Shown: in pieces, positions 7,684 to 14,897 of the stretch
Numbering within the stretch: the stretch's first letter is position 1
Layout of the letters: each line of letters begins with the position of its first letter
DNA from: Bacteroidales bacterium
Lineage (GTDB): Bacteria; Bacteroidota; Bacteroidia; Bacteroidales; P3
Reading direction: 5' to 3'
DNA length: 64,000 bases
Assembly: GCA_031274555.1 (NCBI GenBank)
Contig: JAISPZ010000115.1
Coordinates: 1 to 64,000, forward strand
The notes under the pieces: model-generated
What the model was told of the DNA's origin: nothing
The model's input: only the letters and a program-made list of their open reading frames with translations
Databases searched by the model: none
Program-made: the position numbers and the translations under genes

Positions 7684-8337
7684 TTAAAGATACACCTTGA
7701 TAAAGGCTCTGTTCAATTTGCCGTTTTTATCAACACTCTTAACTTTTATTTTCAAAAAATTTCCACCATTTTTATAAAAAACGCCAGAATGAACAATTTT
7801 TACATAGCCGATTAACATATTGTTCTTCAAAACCTTGACCGCCTCTTTATCATAAGTATTACTACTGTCATACTCCCACTGCAACTCATCCCCCTCATTG
7901 AGAACATTTGATGGTGTTTCGTAATGCGAAAGTCCACAAATCTCGCTTGTAAATGACAATCCCTCTAAGGGTGAGTAATCGGCTAAAAACTCGAAATTAT
8001 CGGTAGCCAACAAACCTTGCGTATGAGCTAACAGATAGTATTTGTCTTCTTTATATTGCGGTTTTATTTCCCAAAAATCATAATATTTTTGAATGTCATC
8101 TCTTTCGGATTTAGTAAGCCTCTGTCCAAAAATGTCAAGTACATTTTCGGTGTACGTTTTAGATAAATCGGGAAAGTCTGTATAAGGTGTAAAACCTGTT
8201 TTGACAGCATCTTCTGGAGATATAATATAGTTAAAGCGTACACCATCAACGCCATATCTACTGATAACACCCACTTTGTGACGACGCATCCCTCTGCCCG
8301 CTCTCCACGTTAAATATATGTTACCTAAAACATTCAT
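7684..8337 (-). CDS. HIRAN-domain protein
   Basis: This 217-residue cytoplasmic protein has a HIRAN-like domain in its C-terminal half (about residues 125-215): ICGLSHYE, then LNEGDELQWEYDSSNTYDKEAVKVL, then MLIGYVKIVHSGVF. The pattern G-D-x-L and N-x-Y-D-x-x-A-V-x-V followed by IGYV is the family signature. HIRAN domains bind DNA ends or stalled-fork DNA in helicases such as HLTF, but small stand-alone bacterial versions are of unknown function. The N-terminal 120 residues are not recognised. It has no operon partner of related function: the FemAB-like gene lies 81 nt downstream and the acetyltransferase 61 nt upstream. Confidence 0.65.
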   Translation of the reverse strand: MNVLGNIYLTWRAGRGMRRHKVGVISRYGVDGVRFNYIISPEDAVKTGFTPYTDFPDLSKTYTENVLDIFGQRLTKSERDDIQKYYDFWEIKPQYKEDKYYLLAHTQGLLATDNFEFLADYSPLEGLSFTSEICGLSHYETPSNVLNEGDELQWEYDSSNTYDKEAVKVLKNNMLIGYVKIVHSGVFYKNGGNFLKIKVKSVDKNGKLNRAFIKVYL

Positions 8338-8398
8338 TTTATAATATTCTTTAATTTATCAAAACGTGAAGATACGATTTTTTTTTATAAGTTGCTTC

Positions 8399-8908
8399 CT
8401 ATTGCTGAGGCTTATCGGCAACTTTATCGCCTTGCTCGTTTACCCAACCCTTTTGAATGGCAGGGTTGCCTGTTACAAGGGCATAGTCAGGGACAGATTT
8501 TGTTACAACCGCCCCTGCGCCAATAAAGGCGTAGCGACCTATATCATTACCACAAATAATTGTAGAATTTGCGCCGACTGTCGCACCTTTGCCTATATGC
8601 GTTTCGCGATATTCGTCCTTCCTGTTAATGGTGCTGCGAGGATTTATCACATTAGTAAAAACGCATGACGGTCCAAGAAAAACATCATCTTCGCACGTTA
8701 CACCATCGTAGAGTGATACGTTGTTTTGCACCTTTACGTTATTGCCTATTTTTACACCTCCAGCGACAAACACATTCTGACCAATATTGCAATTTTCGCC
8801 AATGACCGCACCTTGCATAATATGTGTAAAGTGCCAAACATGAGTACCTTTGCCTATCTGTACGCCATCATCAATAACGGCTGTAGGGTGAACCTGAACG
8901 TCCTGCAT
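8399..8908 (-). CDS. hexapeptide-repeat N-acetyltransferase, WbpD/WlbB-like
   Basis: The 169-residue protein is nearly all left-handed beta-helix repeats ([87 protein letters not shown]). The order and the phrase [14 protein letters not shown] are typical of WbpD/WlbB enzymes. These acetylate UDP-2-acetamido-3-amino-glucuronate in O-antigen synthesis, using acetyl-CoA in a trimer. Other wbp genes are absent, so the exact sugar is uncertain. It starts 3 nt after the stop of the upstream minus-strand gene, so the two are very likely co-transcribed. Confidence 0.75.
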   Translation of the reverse strand: MQDVQVHPTAVIDDGVQIGKGTHVWHFTHIMQGAVIGENCNIGQNVFVAGGVKIGNNVKVQNNVSLYDGVTCEDDVFLGPSCVFTNVINPRSTINRKDEYRETHIGKGATVGANSTIICGNDIGRYAFIGAGAVVTKSVPDYALVTGNPAIQKGWVNEQGDKVADKPQQ

Positions 8909-8911
8909 TGT

Positions 8912-10114
8912 TTATAATTCTAAATCCCCATTCACGATTTCTTCGTATGGAAGTCCGTTTTTATTAAGTTCATCCATAAATGGATCAGGATTAAACTCTT
9001 CAACATTATAGACACCCGCTCCGCTCCATGTTCCTGTGCAAATCATCATCGCGCCGATCATAGCAGGAACACCTGTCGTGTAACTCACACCCTGTGTGCC
9101 TGTTTCTTTAAACGCAACTTCATGAGAGCAGTTGTTAAAAATGTAATACGTTTTTTCTTTGCCGTCCTTCTTACCCTTTATGCGACATCCGATTGACGTC
9201 CATCCGGTGTAATTTTCACCCAAATCACCAGGATTAGGAAGCACTGCTTTCAAAAACCGAATAGGCACAATTTCGTGACCCTCGTACATTACAGGCTCAA
9301 TACCTGCCATGCCTATATTTTGAATGACGCGCAAATGCGTCAAATACTCCTGCCCAAACGTCATCCAAAAACGGGCACGTTTTATAGATGGAAAATTTTT
9401 TACAAGTGACTCTAATTCTTCATGATAGATGAGATACGACTCTTTTGCACCAATGCGAGGATAATTGAGCGCCTTGTGAATTTCGTGAGGCTCGGTTTCA
9501 ATCCACTCGCCGTTTTCGTAATATTTACCTTTTTGAGTTATTTCACGAATATTTATTTCGGGATTAAAATTTGTCGCAAACGCCTTGCCATGGTCGCCCG
9601 CATTGCAATCGACAATATCAAGCGTTTCAATTTCGTCAAAATGATGTTTGGCAGCATAAGCGGTAAAAACGCTTGTCACTCCCGGGTCAAACCCGCAACC
9701 GAGAAGTGCCGTAAGCCCTTTTTCTTTAAATTTATCCTGATACGCCCACTGCCAACTGTACTGATATTTTGCTTCGTCCAACGGCTCATAATTCGCAGTA
9801 TCCATGTAGTGGACTCCCGCTTCAAGACAAGCGTCCATAATATGTAAATCCTGATAAGGCAACGCCACGTTTATAACGAGAAATGGGTTATGCTGATTTA
9901 TTAATGCAACAAGTTCGGGAACATTGTCGGCATCTATTTTTGCGGTTTCTATTTTGAAATCTATTTTCTTCCTGACAGCTTCTGCTATAGAGTCGCACTT
10001 GGATTTAGTACGCGAAGCGATAATCAGTTCCGAAAACACTTCCTTATGCTCTGCAATTTTATGAGCCACAACTGTGCCTACACCTCCGGCACCAATCATC
10101 ATAACTTTCTTCAT
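8912..10114 (-). CDS. saccharopine-dehydrogenase-family protein, probable carboxynorspermidine synthase
   Basis: About 400 residues from ATG 10114 (MKKVMMIGAGGVG). An upstream TTG at 10147 is open but adds a basic leader that the family lacks. The N-terminus is a Rossmann fold with GAGGVG at residues 8-13. The internal blocks NVALPYQDLHIMDACLEAGVHY, GCGFDPGVTSVF and DCNAGDHGKAFATNFNPEINIRE are those of the carboxyspermidine/carboxynorspermidine dehydrogenase branch rather than lysine-pathway saccharopine dehydrogenase. The enzyme condenses aspartate semialdehyde with a diamine, using NADPH, in the alternative polyamine route. The decarboxylase partner nspC is not in the window. Confidence 0.82.
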   Translation of the reverse strand: MKKVMMIGAGGVGTVVAHKIAEHKEVFSELIIASRTKSKCDSIAEAVRKKIDFKIETAKIDADNVPELVALINQHNPFLVINVALPYQDLHIMDACLEAGVHYMDTANYEPLDEAKYQYSWQWAYQDKFKEKGLTALLGCGFDPGVTSVFTAYAAKHHFDEIETLDIVDCNAGDHGKAFATNFNPEINIREITQKGKYYENGEWIETEPHEIHKALNYPRIGAKESYLIYHEELESLVKNFPSIKRARFWMTFGQEYLTHLRVIQNIGMAGIEPVMYEGHEIVPIRFLKAVLPNPGDLGENYTGWTSIGCRIKGKKDGKEKTYYIFNNCSHEVAFKETGTQGVSYTTGVPAMIGAMMICTGTWSGAGVYNVEEFNPDPFMDELNKNGLPYEEIVNGDLEL

Positions 10115-10205
10115 CTTATTTGATTTTTTAGAAAAAAAGCGAGACAACTTTCTCTGCTGACTCGCTCTAAATATTTATTATGAATGTCATATAGCATTTG
10201 CCCTA

Positions 10206-10250
10206 ACACCATCTATCACCATCTATCACCATCTATCACCATCTAACATC
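10206..10250. repeat. short 10-bp tandem repeat
   Basis: The unit atctatcacc is repeated about four times between the carboxynorspermidine synthase gene and tRNA-Phe, with the last copy drifting to atctaacatc. I see no coding or hairpin potential in it. Confidence 0.85.
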
Positions 10251-10256
10251 ATTCGT

Positions 10257-10328
10257 GGCGCAACCTGGAATCGAACCAGGGACACAAGGATTTTCAGTCC
10301 TTTGCTCTACCAACTGAGCTACCGCGCC
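10257..10328 (-). tRNA. tRNA-Phe (anticodon GAA)
   Basis: The minus strand folds as a complete 72-nt cloverleaf: acceptor GGCGCGG/TTGCGCC, D arm GCTC-AGTTGGTA-GAGC, anticodon loop CTGAAAA giving GAA, and T arm CCTGG-TTCGATT-CCAGG. CCA is not encoded. A strong Bacteroidota-type promoter lies 10 nt upstream. Confidence 0.97.
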
Positions 10329-10337
10329 AAAGGGCGA

Positions 10338-10368
10338 CAAAGGTAATAATTTTTTTTGAAAATTCAAA
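10338..10368 (-). promoter_or_regulatory. promoter of tRNA-Phe (-33 TTTG, -7 TAnnTTTG)
   Basis: On the minus strand TTTG (10365-10368) is followed after exactly 19 nt by TACCTTTG (10338-10345), matching the Bacteroidota housekeeping promoter TTTG-N19-TAnnTTTG. Transcription would start a few nucleotides before the tRNA 5' end at 10328. Confidence 0.75.
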
Positions 10369-10413
10369 GTCTGAAATAGCCCAACTTCGGTTTAAACTTT
10401 AAAAATTCAAAGC

Positions 10414-11406
10414 CTAAAACGTAGGACACGGAATACGTGATATACTGCCTGACTTCGGCTTAAATTTACATGGCAGTTTGAACAGCAGCGTAACTTCGTG
10501 CGCTCCGCCCGTACCTTTCAATCGCGAAATTGTAACATCATAGCTATACGCTACCTGAACGAAACTATTAGAAAACCCAACCATGCCAATAATGGCATCC
10601 ACATTAGTAAAGCTATGTCTAAGCCATGTTCCCAGAATAATCGGACGAACGTTGAGATATAAACCATAATTGAGTTCTTCCGTCTGCCCCTGCATTGTAA
10701 ATATGATATTCGGAGAAATACTTATATCGTCACCCGAACGTTTCCTGTTATATGTACGGTCAAAATAGATAACACCACCAGCCTGAACGGATACTTTTAT
10801 CGAAAGTCGCTGAATACCAACAAATGCTTCGTTAGGACGACCGATATGATCAACTGATGTTCCAAGGTAAAAATTCTCACCATAAAGCAACGCACCCGCT
10901 CCAAAATCAGCAAAATGCTTGCTGTGCGGAGTATTTACCATTTGCTCCCCTGTCGGTCTTACTATACCCAAAAACGGGTCGTATTGGTCGGCAAACGTAA
11001 GATTTCGCCAATCGGCACGCCTGTTCATATAGGCAGCCGAAGCAGCAAGTCGCAGATATAATTTCTTACCAAGTCTAAAACGATAGGAATACATAACGCC
11101 CGCTTTCACATTAGAATACGTGCCACCACCCTGAATATCCGCAAGCACGACCGCTCCAAATCCACCATGAATTGCATTTATATGCTGATCATAATAAACA
11201 CTCGCCAAAGAAAACCCTCCAGCAACATTGGGCCACTGATTACGGTAAGAAATGCCTATATTTGGACATTCCCTCAAACCTGCAAACGCAGGATTTAAGT
11301 AAAGAGGATTTGAGAATTGTTGAGAATAATGCATATCTTGTGCCGATACAAGGCTTGACAATGCAACGACAACCGATATAATAAAAATCAATTTTTTCCT
11401 CTTCAT
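10414..11406 (-). CDS. PorP/SprF-family type IX secretion outer-membrane protein
   Basis: The 330-residue protein starts with a signal peptide (MKRKKLIFIISVVVALSSLVSAQ) followed at once by the family hallmark MHYSQQFSNPLYLNPAFAG. The remainder shows alternating strands typical of a 14-16 strand outer-membrane barrel (for example YFLGTSVDHIGRP, GLYLNVRPIILGTWLRHSF). PorP/SprF proteins assist secretion or surface anchoring of particular T9SS cargo. This is the second family member in the window and is not in the porKLMN cluster. It is divergent from porV, whose own start is 189 nt away, so the pair may share a regulatory region. A TAAGTTTG box precedes it. Confidence 0.87.
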   Translation of the reverse strand: MKRKKLIFIISVVVALSSLVSAQDMHYSQQFSNPLYLNPAFAGLRECPNIGISYRNQWPNVAGGFSLASVYYDQHINAIHGGFGAVVLADIQGGGTYSNVKAGVMYSYRFRLGKKLYLRLAASAAYMNRRADWRNLTFADQYDPFLGIVRPTGEQMVNTPHSKHFADFGAGALLYGENFYLGTSVDHIGRPNEAFVGIQRLSIKVSVQAGGVIYFDRTYNRKRSGDDISISPNIIFTMQGQTEELNYGLYLNVRPIILGTWLRHSFTNVDAIIGMVGFSNSFVQVAYSYDVTISRLKGTGGAHEVTLLFKLPCKFKPKSGSISRIPCPTF

Positions 11407-11459
11407 TTATGCTTTGGGATATTTCAACTTGCAAATATCCATAAAAATTTTTAATTTCG

Positions 11460-11467
11460 CAAACTTA
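11460..11467 (-). promoter_or_regulatory. possible -7 box for the PorP-like gene
   Basis: The minus strand reads TAAGTTTG here, matching TAnnTTTG, about 53 nt upstream of the start codon. The nearest TTTG is only 15 nt further upstream rather than 19, so the promoter is plausible but not ideal. Confidence 0.4.
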
Positions 11468-11503
11468 TCAGGAAATAAATTACAAAGAAACAGAAATAAA
11501 TCT

Positions 11504-11594
11504 ATGAAACGAGCATGGCAAATCCTGCAATCCAAAGACAAATGTTCATTGGCAAGTTCCATACGACCTATTCACAACACAATTTATAAACATT
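11504..11594 (+). repeat. dispersed hairpin element, copy F, upstream of porV
   Basis: The left arm ATGAAACGAGCA (11504-11515) and the right arm GGCAAGTTCCAT (11551-11562) bracket a core similar to the mutA-rfbA array (ccaaagacaaatgtt). The conserved tail ACGACCTATT follows and the element ends at the porV ATG (11595). A short frame beginning MKRAWQIL runs through it and overlaps the porV start. Confidence 0.85.
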
Positions 11595-12863
11595 ATGAAT
11601 AAATATAATATTTGGCTATTAGTCGTAGCATGCTCTTTTTTTACTGACAAACTATACGCCCAAAAAGATCCTACTATTAGCGAACGTGTTACAGGAAATA
11701 ACGTTATCACAACAGCCGTTCCGTTTTTGATTGTTTCACCAGATGCCCGTTCTGGCAGCATGGGTGATATAGGTGTAAGCACTTCACCCGATCCATATTC
11801 GCAACGCTGGAATGCTGCAAAATATCCATTTCTTGACAAGAAAGCGACTGTTTCTCTCACATATAGCCCCTGGCTCTTGAATTTAGTTGCCGATATGTCA
11901 CTCGCTTATCTGACCGGAGCATATAAAATTACTGACGCTGACGTGATTTCTGCTTCTCTGACTTATTTTTCCATGGGAAGTGTTAATTTTCGACAGACTG
12001 CGCAAGACCCTGAAGTTCCGTATTATCCAAACGAATTTGCTCTTGACGCAGCCTATTCAAGAAAACTTACGGAAAATTTTGCTCTTGCCGTAACAGGTCG
12101 TTTTATCTACTCAAATCTTACGCTTGGGCAAAATGTCGGAGGTATCGAAACAAAAGCGGCTCTTGCGGGTGCCGTCGATATCGGACTTTTCTACACAAAG
12201 GATATTACTCTTAAAAACAATATGAACAGTCGAGTGAATTTCGGTTTTGCCTTGACAAATATCGGCTCTAAAATGAGTTACACTCAAAATGCAACTTCGG
12301 CGGAAAAGGACTTTATACCTACCACACTGCGTGCAGGCGTTACTTATGGTGTTGATTTGGATGACTATAACTCTGTGTCCCTGTCATTTGAATTTAATAA
12401 ACTGCTTGTGCCCACTCCTCCTGATTATTTGAACCTTCGACCGGACTCCACGCCCTATGGAAAAGACCCCAACGTTGCTTCCATCACCGGAATTATCCAG
12501 TCATTTTATGATGCCCCTGGTACAACGGTCAAAGACCCAACTAAATATGGAACTCCAGGTGCTGTATTTATCGAAGAAATGCAGGAGTTTCAGTGGAGTA
12601 TTGGAGCTGAATATTGGTACAATAAACTTCTCGCCATACGTGCCGGATTTTTTCACGAAAGCAATCACAAGGGGGGACGAAAATATCTTACACTCGGTGC
12701 AGGACTAAGGTATAATATATTTGGTATTGACCTTTCTTATCTTGTTCCCACAGCAAAATCCGTTTCGAACAACAGCAATCCGTTAAAAAATACCCTGCGC
12801 ATTTCCATTCTCTTTAATTTTAATGCGCAAAATGCCAGAAACACATCTCGCTTAGTAAAATGA
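11595..12863 (+). CDS. porV: type IX secretion outer-membrane protein PorV (LptO)
   Basis: The 422-residue protein has a signal peptide (MNKYNIWLLVVACSFFTDKLYAQ) and the characteristic N-terminal stretch GNNVITTAVPFLIVSPDARSGSMGDIGVSTSPD, followed by barrel strands (NAAKYPFLDKKATVSLTYSPWL, LNLVADMSLAYL). PorV is a shuttle protein that carries cargo from the SprA/Sov translocon to the PorU sortase at the attachment complex. The start fits the signal peptide and lies directly at the end of a hairpin element. PorU, normally linked to porV, is not nearby; ispF overlaps its stop (ATGA) instead. Confidence 0.92.
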   Translation: MNKYNIWLLVVACSFFTDKLYAQKDPTISERVTGNNVITTAVPFLIVSPDARSGSMGDIGVSTSPDPYSQRWNAAKYPFLDKKATVSLTYSPWLLNLVADMSLAYLTGAYKITDADVISASLTYFSMGSVNFRQTAQDPEVPYYPNEFALDAAYSRKLTENFALAVTGRFIYSNLTLGQNVGGIETKAALAGAVDIGLFYTKDITLKNNMNSRVNFGFALTNIGSKMSYTQNATSAEKDFIPTTLRAGVTYGVDLDDYNSVSLSFEFNKLLVPTPPDYLNLRPDSTPYGKDPNVASITGIIQSFYDAPGTTVKDPTKYGTPGAVFIEEMQEFQWSIGAEYWYNKLLAIRAGFFHESNHKGGRKYLTLGAGLRYNIFGIDLSYLVPTAKSVSNNSNPLKNTLRISILFNFNAQNARNTSRLVK

Positions 12864-13333
12864 GGGTTGGGTACGGATATGACGCTCACCGTTTAATAGA
12901 CGGACGACCGCTTGTTCTGGGGGGTGTAGTAATTCCGTTTGAAAAAGGTTTACTCGGACATTCGGACGCGGATGTTCTAATTCATGCGATTTGTGACGCG
13001 TTGCTTGGAGCGGTAGCATTGGGTGACATCGGACATCATTTTCCAGACAACAGAGCAGAGTATAAAAATATTGACAGCACTATCCTGCTGAAAAAAGTCA
13101 CAGAGCTTCTATCTGACAAAGGATTTTCTATCGGTAATATTGATGCTACTCTACGACTGCAACAACCCAAAATTGCGCCCTATATAGGGCAAATGCGCGA
13201 ACGAGTGTCCGCCGCCACAGGGATTTCTATTGATTGCATTTCCATTAAAGCCACTACCACCGAAGAAATGGGCTTTGAGGGCACAGGAGAAGGCATATCT
13301 GCCAGCACTGTGGTTTTGATAATTGAGAAATGA
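12860..13333 (+). CDS. ispF: 2-C-methyl-D-erythritol 2,4-cyclodiphosphate synthase
   Basis: IspF converts 4-diphosphocytidyl-methylerythritol 2-phosphate into the cyclic diphosphate of the MEP isoprenoid pathway. The 157-residue protein has the zinc ligands Asp8, His10 and His42 (MRVGYGYDAHRL and GHSDADVLIHA), the HFPD turn and the C-terminal KATTTEEMGFEGTGEG block. The start ATG overlaps the porV stop by four bases, so translation is probably coupled. Confidence 0.96.
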   Translation: MRVGYGYDAHRLIDGRPLVLGGVVIPFEKGLLGHSDADVLIHAICDALLGAVALGDIGHHFPDNRAEYKNIDSTILLKKVTELLSDKGFSIGNIDATLRLQQPKIAPYIGQMRERVSAATGISIDCISIKATTTEEMGFEGTGEGISASTVVLIIEK

Positions 13334-13346
13334 GCAAAAACGCAAA

Positions 13347-13550
13347 ATGGGAAATGAAAAAAAAAAGGAATTTTTAATACGAAATCCTTTTGTAAAGAGG
13401 ATAGAGCGCGTTAAATGTAATGAATGTGATAGTCAGCTTTCAGTTGCGGCGCAAAGAGACCTTAGAGAAGCAATACAACAAGCCAAAGAGGGAAAGGTTA
13501 CACATTGTAACACACTCGAAGAAGCTATTCAACATTTAGAATCTCTGTGA
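13347..13550 (+). CDS. putative antitoxin of a YoeB/Txe-type pair
   Basis: A small 67-residue protein from ATG 13347 (MGNEKKKEF); a TTG at 13323 in the same frame would overlap ispF. It is highly charged, with a C-terminal helical AQRDLREAIQQAKEGKVTHCNTLEEAIQHLESL. I do not see a clear YefM signature, and the call rests on position: its stop overlaps by four bases (GTGA) the GTG start of a YoeB-like toxin frame. The DNA-binding mode is not evident. Confidence 0.6.
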   Translation: MGNEKKKEFLIRNPFVKRIERVKCNECDSQLSVAAQRDLREAIQQAKEGKVTHCNTLEEAIQHLESL

Positions 13551-13821
13551 CATACGCTATCGAGTACACAAAAAAGGCTGATGATGGTGCTTTGAAACTA
13601 AAAAATCAGAGCCACGAGCCTATAAAAAGCTTCTTCGTTTAGTGGAAGAACTTGTGGAACACCCTTACACGGGTACAGGCAAACCTGAACCGCTGAAAGG
13701 TGATTTTTCAGGATGCTATTCGCGCCATATCACACAAAAACACCGTATTGTATATAAAGTTTCGGATAAAGTACTTGTCGTTTTAGTTTTACTGATAGGA
13801 AGTCACTACGAAGATAAATAA
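13547..13821 (+). pseudogene. YoeB/Txe-family mRNA interferase, frameshifted
   Basis: Read from GTG 13547 the frame gives VTYAIEYTKKADDGALKLKN and then stops after about 32 codons. Adding one A to the A6 run at 13600-13605 restores an open frame of about 91 residues to the TAA at 13819-13821. Its second half is a clear YoeB/Txe C-terminus: LVEELVEHPYTGTGKPEPLKG, then GCYSRHITQKHRIVYKV and a final SHY, including the catalytic-type Arg and His. YoeB toxins cleave mRNA in the ribosomal A site. A real single-base deletion, ribosomal slippage on the A run, or an assembly error could each explain this. Confidence 0.8.
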
Positions 13822-13850
13822 GATTTATCCACGTACTTCTTAGGGCTTAA

Positions 13851-13949
13851 TTCTACTTCCTGACCACATAGACTTCCATTGACAATTGACAATTGACAAT
13901 TGACAATTAACAATTAACAATTAACGTTCTACTTCCTTACCACATAGAC
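13851..13949. repeat. heptamer array flanked by 23-bp direct repeats
   Basis: The 7-bp unit ttgacaa/ttaacaa is repeated from about 13877 to 13925. On both sides lies the same 23-bp sequence (13851-13873 and 13927-13949, 22 of 23 identical), which on the minus strand encodes the C-terminal VYVVRK and stop of the neighbouring methyltransferase. The array therefore sits inside a duplication of that gene's 3' end. Confidence 0.85.
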
Positions 13950-14690
13950 TATCTCCGAGCGCAAGCCCATACTGCGAGCTTCTTCATCGGTGAAGTTAGC
14001 CACGTAATCATTGGCTTCAACAGTGAAGCCTGCGGAAGCAAGCCTGTCGGCAAAATCCTCGCCGTATTCCCTGACATGGTCGTACTGCCCAAAAACAGCG
14101 TAACGCTTTTCGGGCGTGTCAATAGACGGATCTTCAAAAGTTTCTTTTTTACCACGAACAACAGGGTGCATCATTATACCCCAACCGCCTTTCTTCATAA
14201 CACGATACATCTCTTTCATCGCCAAAACATCTTCCCACACGTGCTCCAACAAGTGGTTACAAAAAATCACATCAAACTCGCCCTCCTCAAAAGGAATATC
14301 CCTGATGTCCATTTTAACTTTCGCCAACGGACTTTCCAAGTCTGCCGTAACATAGTTGTCCCCCAGCAACTTCTGAAAATGACGTATCAGGCAAACTTCT
14401 GGTGCTATATGCAACAGACGAGGATTTGCAGTAAAAAAGTCGGTTTCCCGCTGCAGATACATATACATCAGCCGATGTCTTTCCAAAGAAAGGCAATGAG
14501 GGCAAAGAGCGTTGTCGCGCGAAGATGAGTATCCATAAGGCAAAAATTTTCGGTAATGATGATTACAAATAGGACACCGTACCTTTTTTCCGATATAAAA
14601 AAGCCCTATTACAGGCACTGTCCAACTTGCAAAACGCTGAATTATAGGGCGTGGTATCTTGTTCAATACAAATCTGATAATCTTCTTCAT
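13929..14690 (-). CDS. class I SAM-dependent methyltransferase with N-terminal zinc ribbon
   Basis: About 253 residues from ATG 14690 (MKKIIRFVLNKI). The N-terminus has a hydrophobic stretch (IPRPIIQRFASWTVPVIGLFYIG), then a CPICNHHYRKFLPYG...CPHCLSLERHR pair of Cys motifs that should bind zinc, and then a methyltransferase fold (LLHIAPE as the motif I region, VTADLE, FDVIFCNHLLEHV, YRVMKKGGWGIMM). Enzymes of this layout methylate sugars or small molecules in glycan or natural-product clusters, but no partner genes are present. Substrate unknown. It is divergent from the TonB-dependent receptor with facing -7 boxes between them. Confidence 0.75.
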   Translation of the reverse strand: MKKIIRFVLNKIPRPIIQRFASWTVPVIGLFYIGKKVRCPICNHHYRKFLPYGYSSSRDNALCPHCLSLERHRLMYMYLQRETDFFTANPRLLHIAPEVCLIRHFQKLLGDNYVTADLESPLAKVKMDIRDIPFEEGEFDVIFCNHLLEHVWEDVLAMKEMYRVMKKGGWGIMMHPVVRGKKETFEDPSIDTPEKRYAVFGQYDHVREYGEDFADRLASAGFTVEANDYVANFTDEEARSMGLRSEIVYVVRK

Positions 14691-14748
14691 AATATAATTG
14701 GGCTGCCCCCTTTTAAACAATTTGTTAAAACTTCGGTAAAAATATCCG

Positions 14749-14778
14749 CAAAGTTAGTCCTTTTTTTTCATATCTTTG
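14749..14778. promoter_or_regulatory. divergent TAnnTTTG boxes
   Basis: TAACTTTG on the minus strand (14749-14756) faces the methyltransferase gene, and TATCTTTG on the plus strand (14771-14778) faces the TonB-dependent receptor. Both match the -7 consensus, but neither has a good -33 TTTG at 19 nt. The plus-strand leader then contains a small hairpin ACAGCC-TTTG-GGCTGT (14792-14807) and hairpin element G. Confidence 0.4.
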
Positions 14779-14808
14779 CGCCCTCAAAGACACAGCCTTT
14801 GGGCTGTT

Positions 14809-14897
14809 ATGAAACGAGCATACCAAATGTCTGCCACACAAGGTCGAATATTTGCTTGCGAGTTCCATGTGACCTATTAGAAACAAATCATAATCAC
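14809..14897 (+). repeat. dispersed hairpin element, copy G, upstream of the TonB-dependent receptor
   Basis: The arms ATGAAACGAGCA (14809-14820) and TGCGAGTTCCAT (14857-14868) are identical to those in the mutA-rfbA array, but the core differs completely while still allowing a CAAAT/ATTTG inner stem. The tail GTGACCTATT and an AT-rich segment end exactly at the receptor ATG (14898). Confidence 0.87.

Noticed and set aside
10112..10147. TTG 10147 as start of the carboxynorspermidine synthase
   Set aside because: It adds a basic leader not seen in the family; ATG 10114 begins directly at the Rossmann fold.
13547..13821. Programmed frameshifting of the YoeB-like toxin
   Set aside because: The A6 run could allow slippage, but there is no clear stimulatory structure and a simple deletion or sequencing error is more likely, so it is listed as a pseudogene.
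14556..14897. Long N-terminal extension of the TonB receptor
   Set aside because: The open frame runs through the divergent promoter region and hairpin element G; ATG 14898 begins a normal signal peptide.
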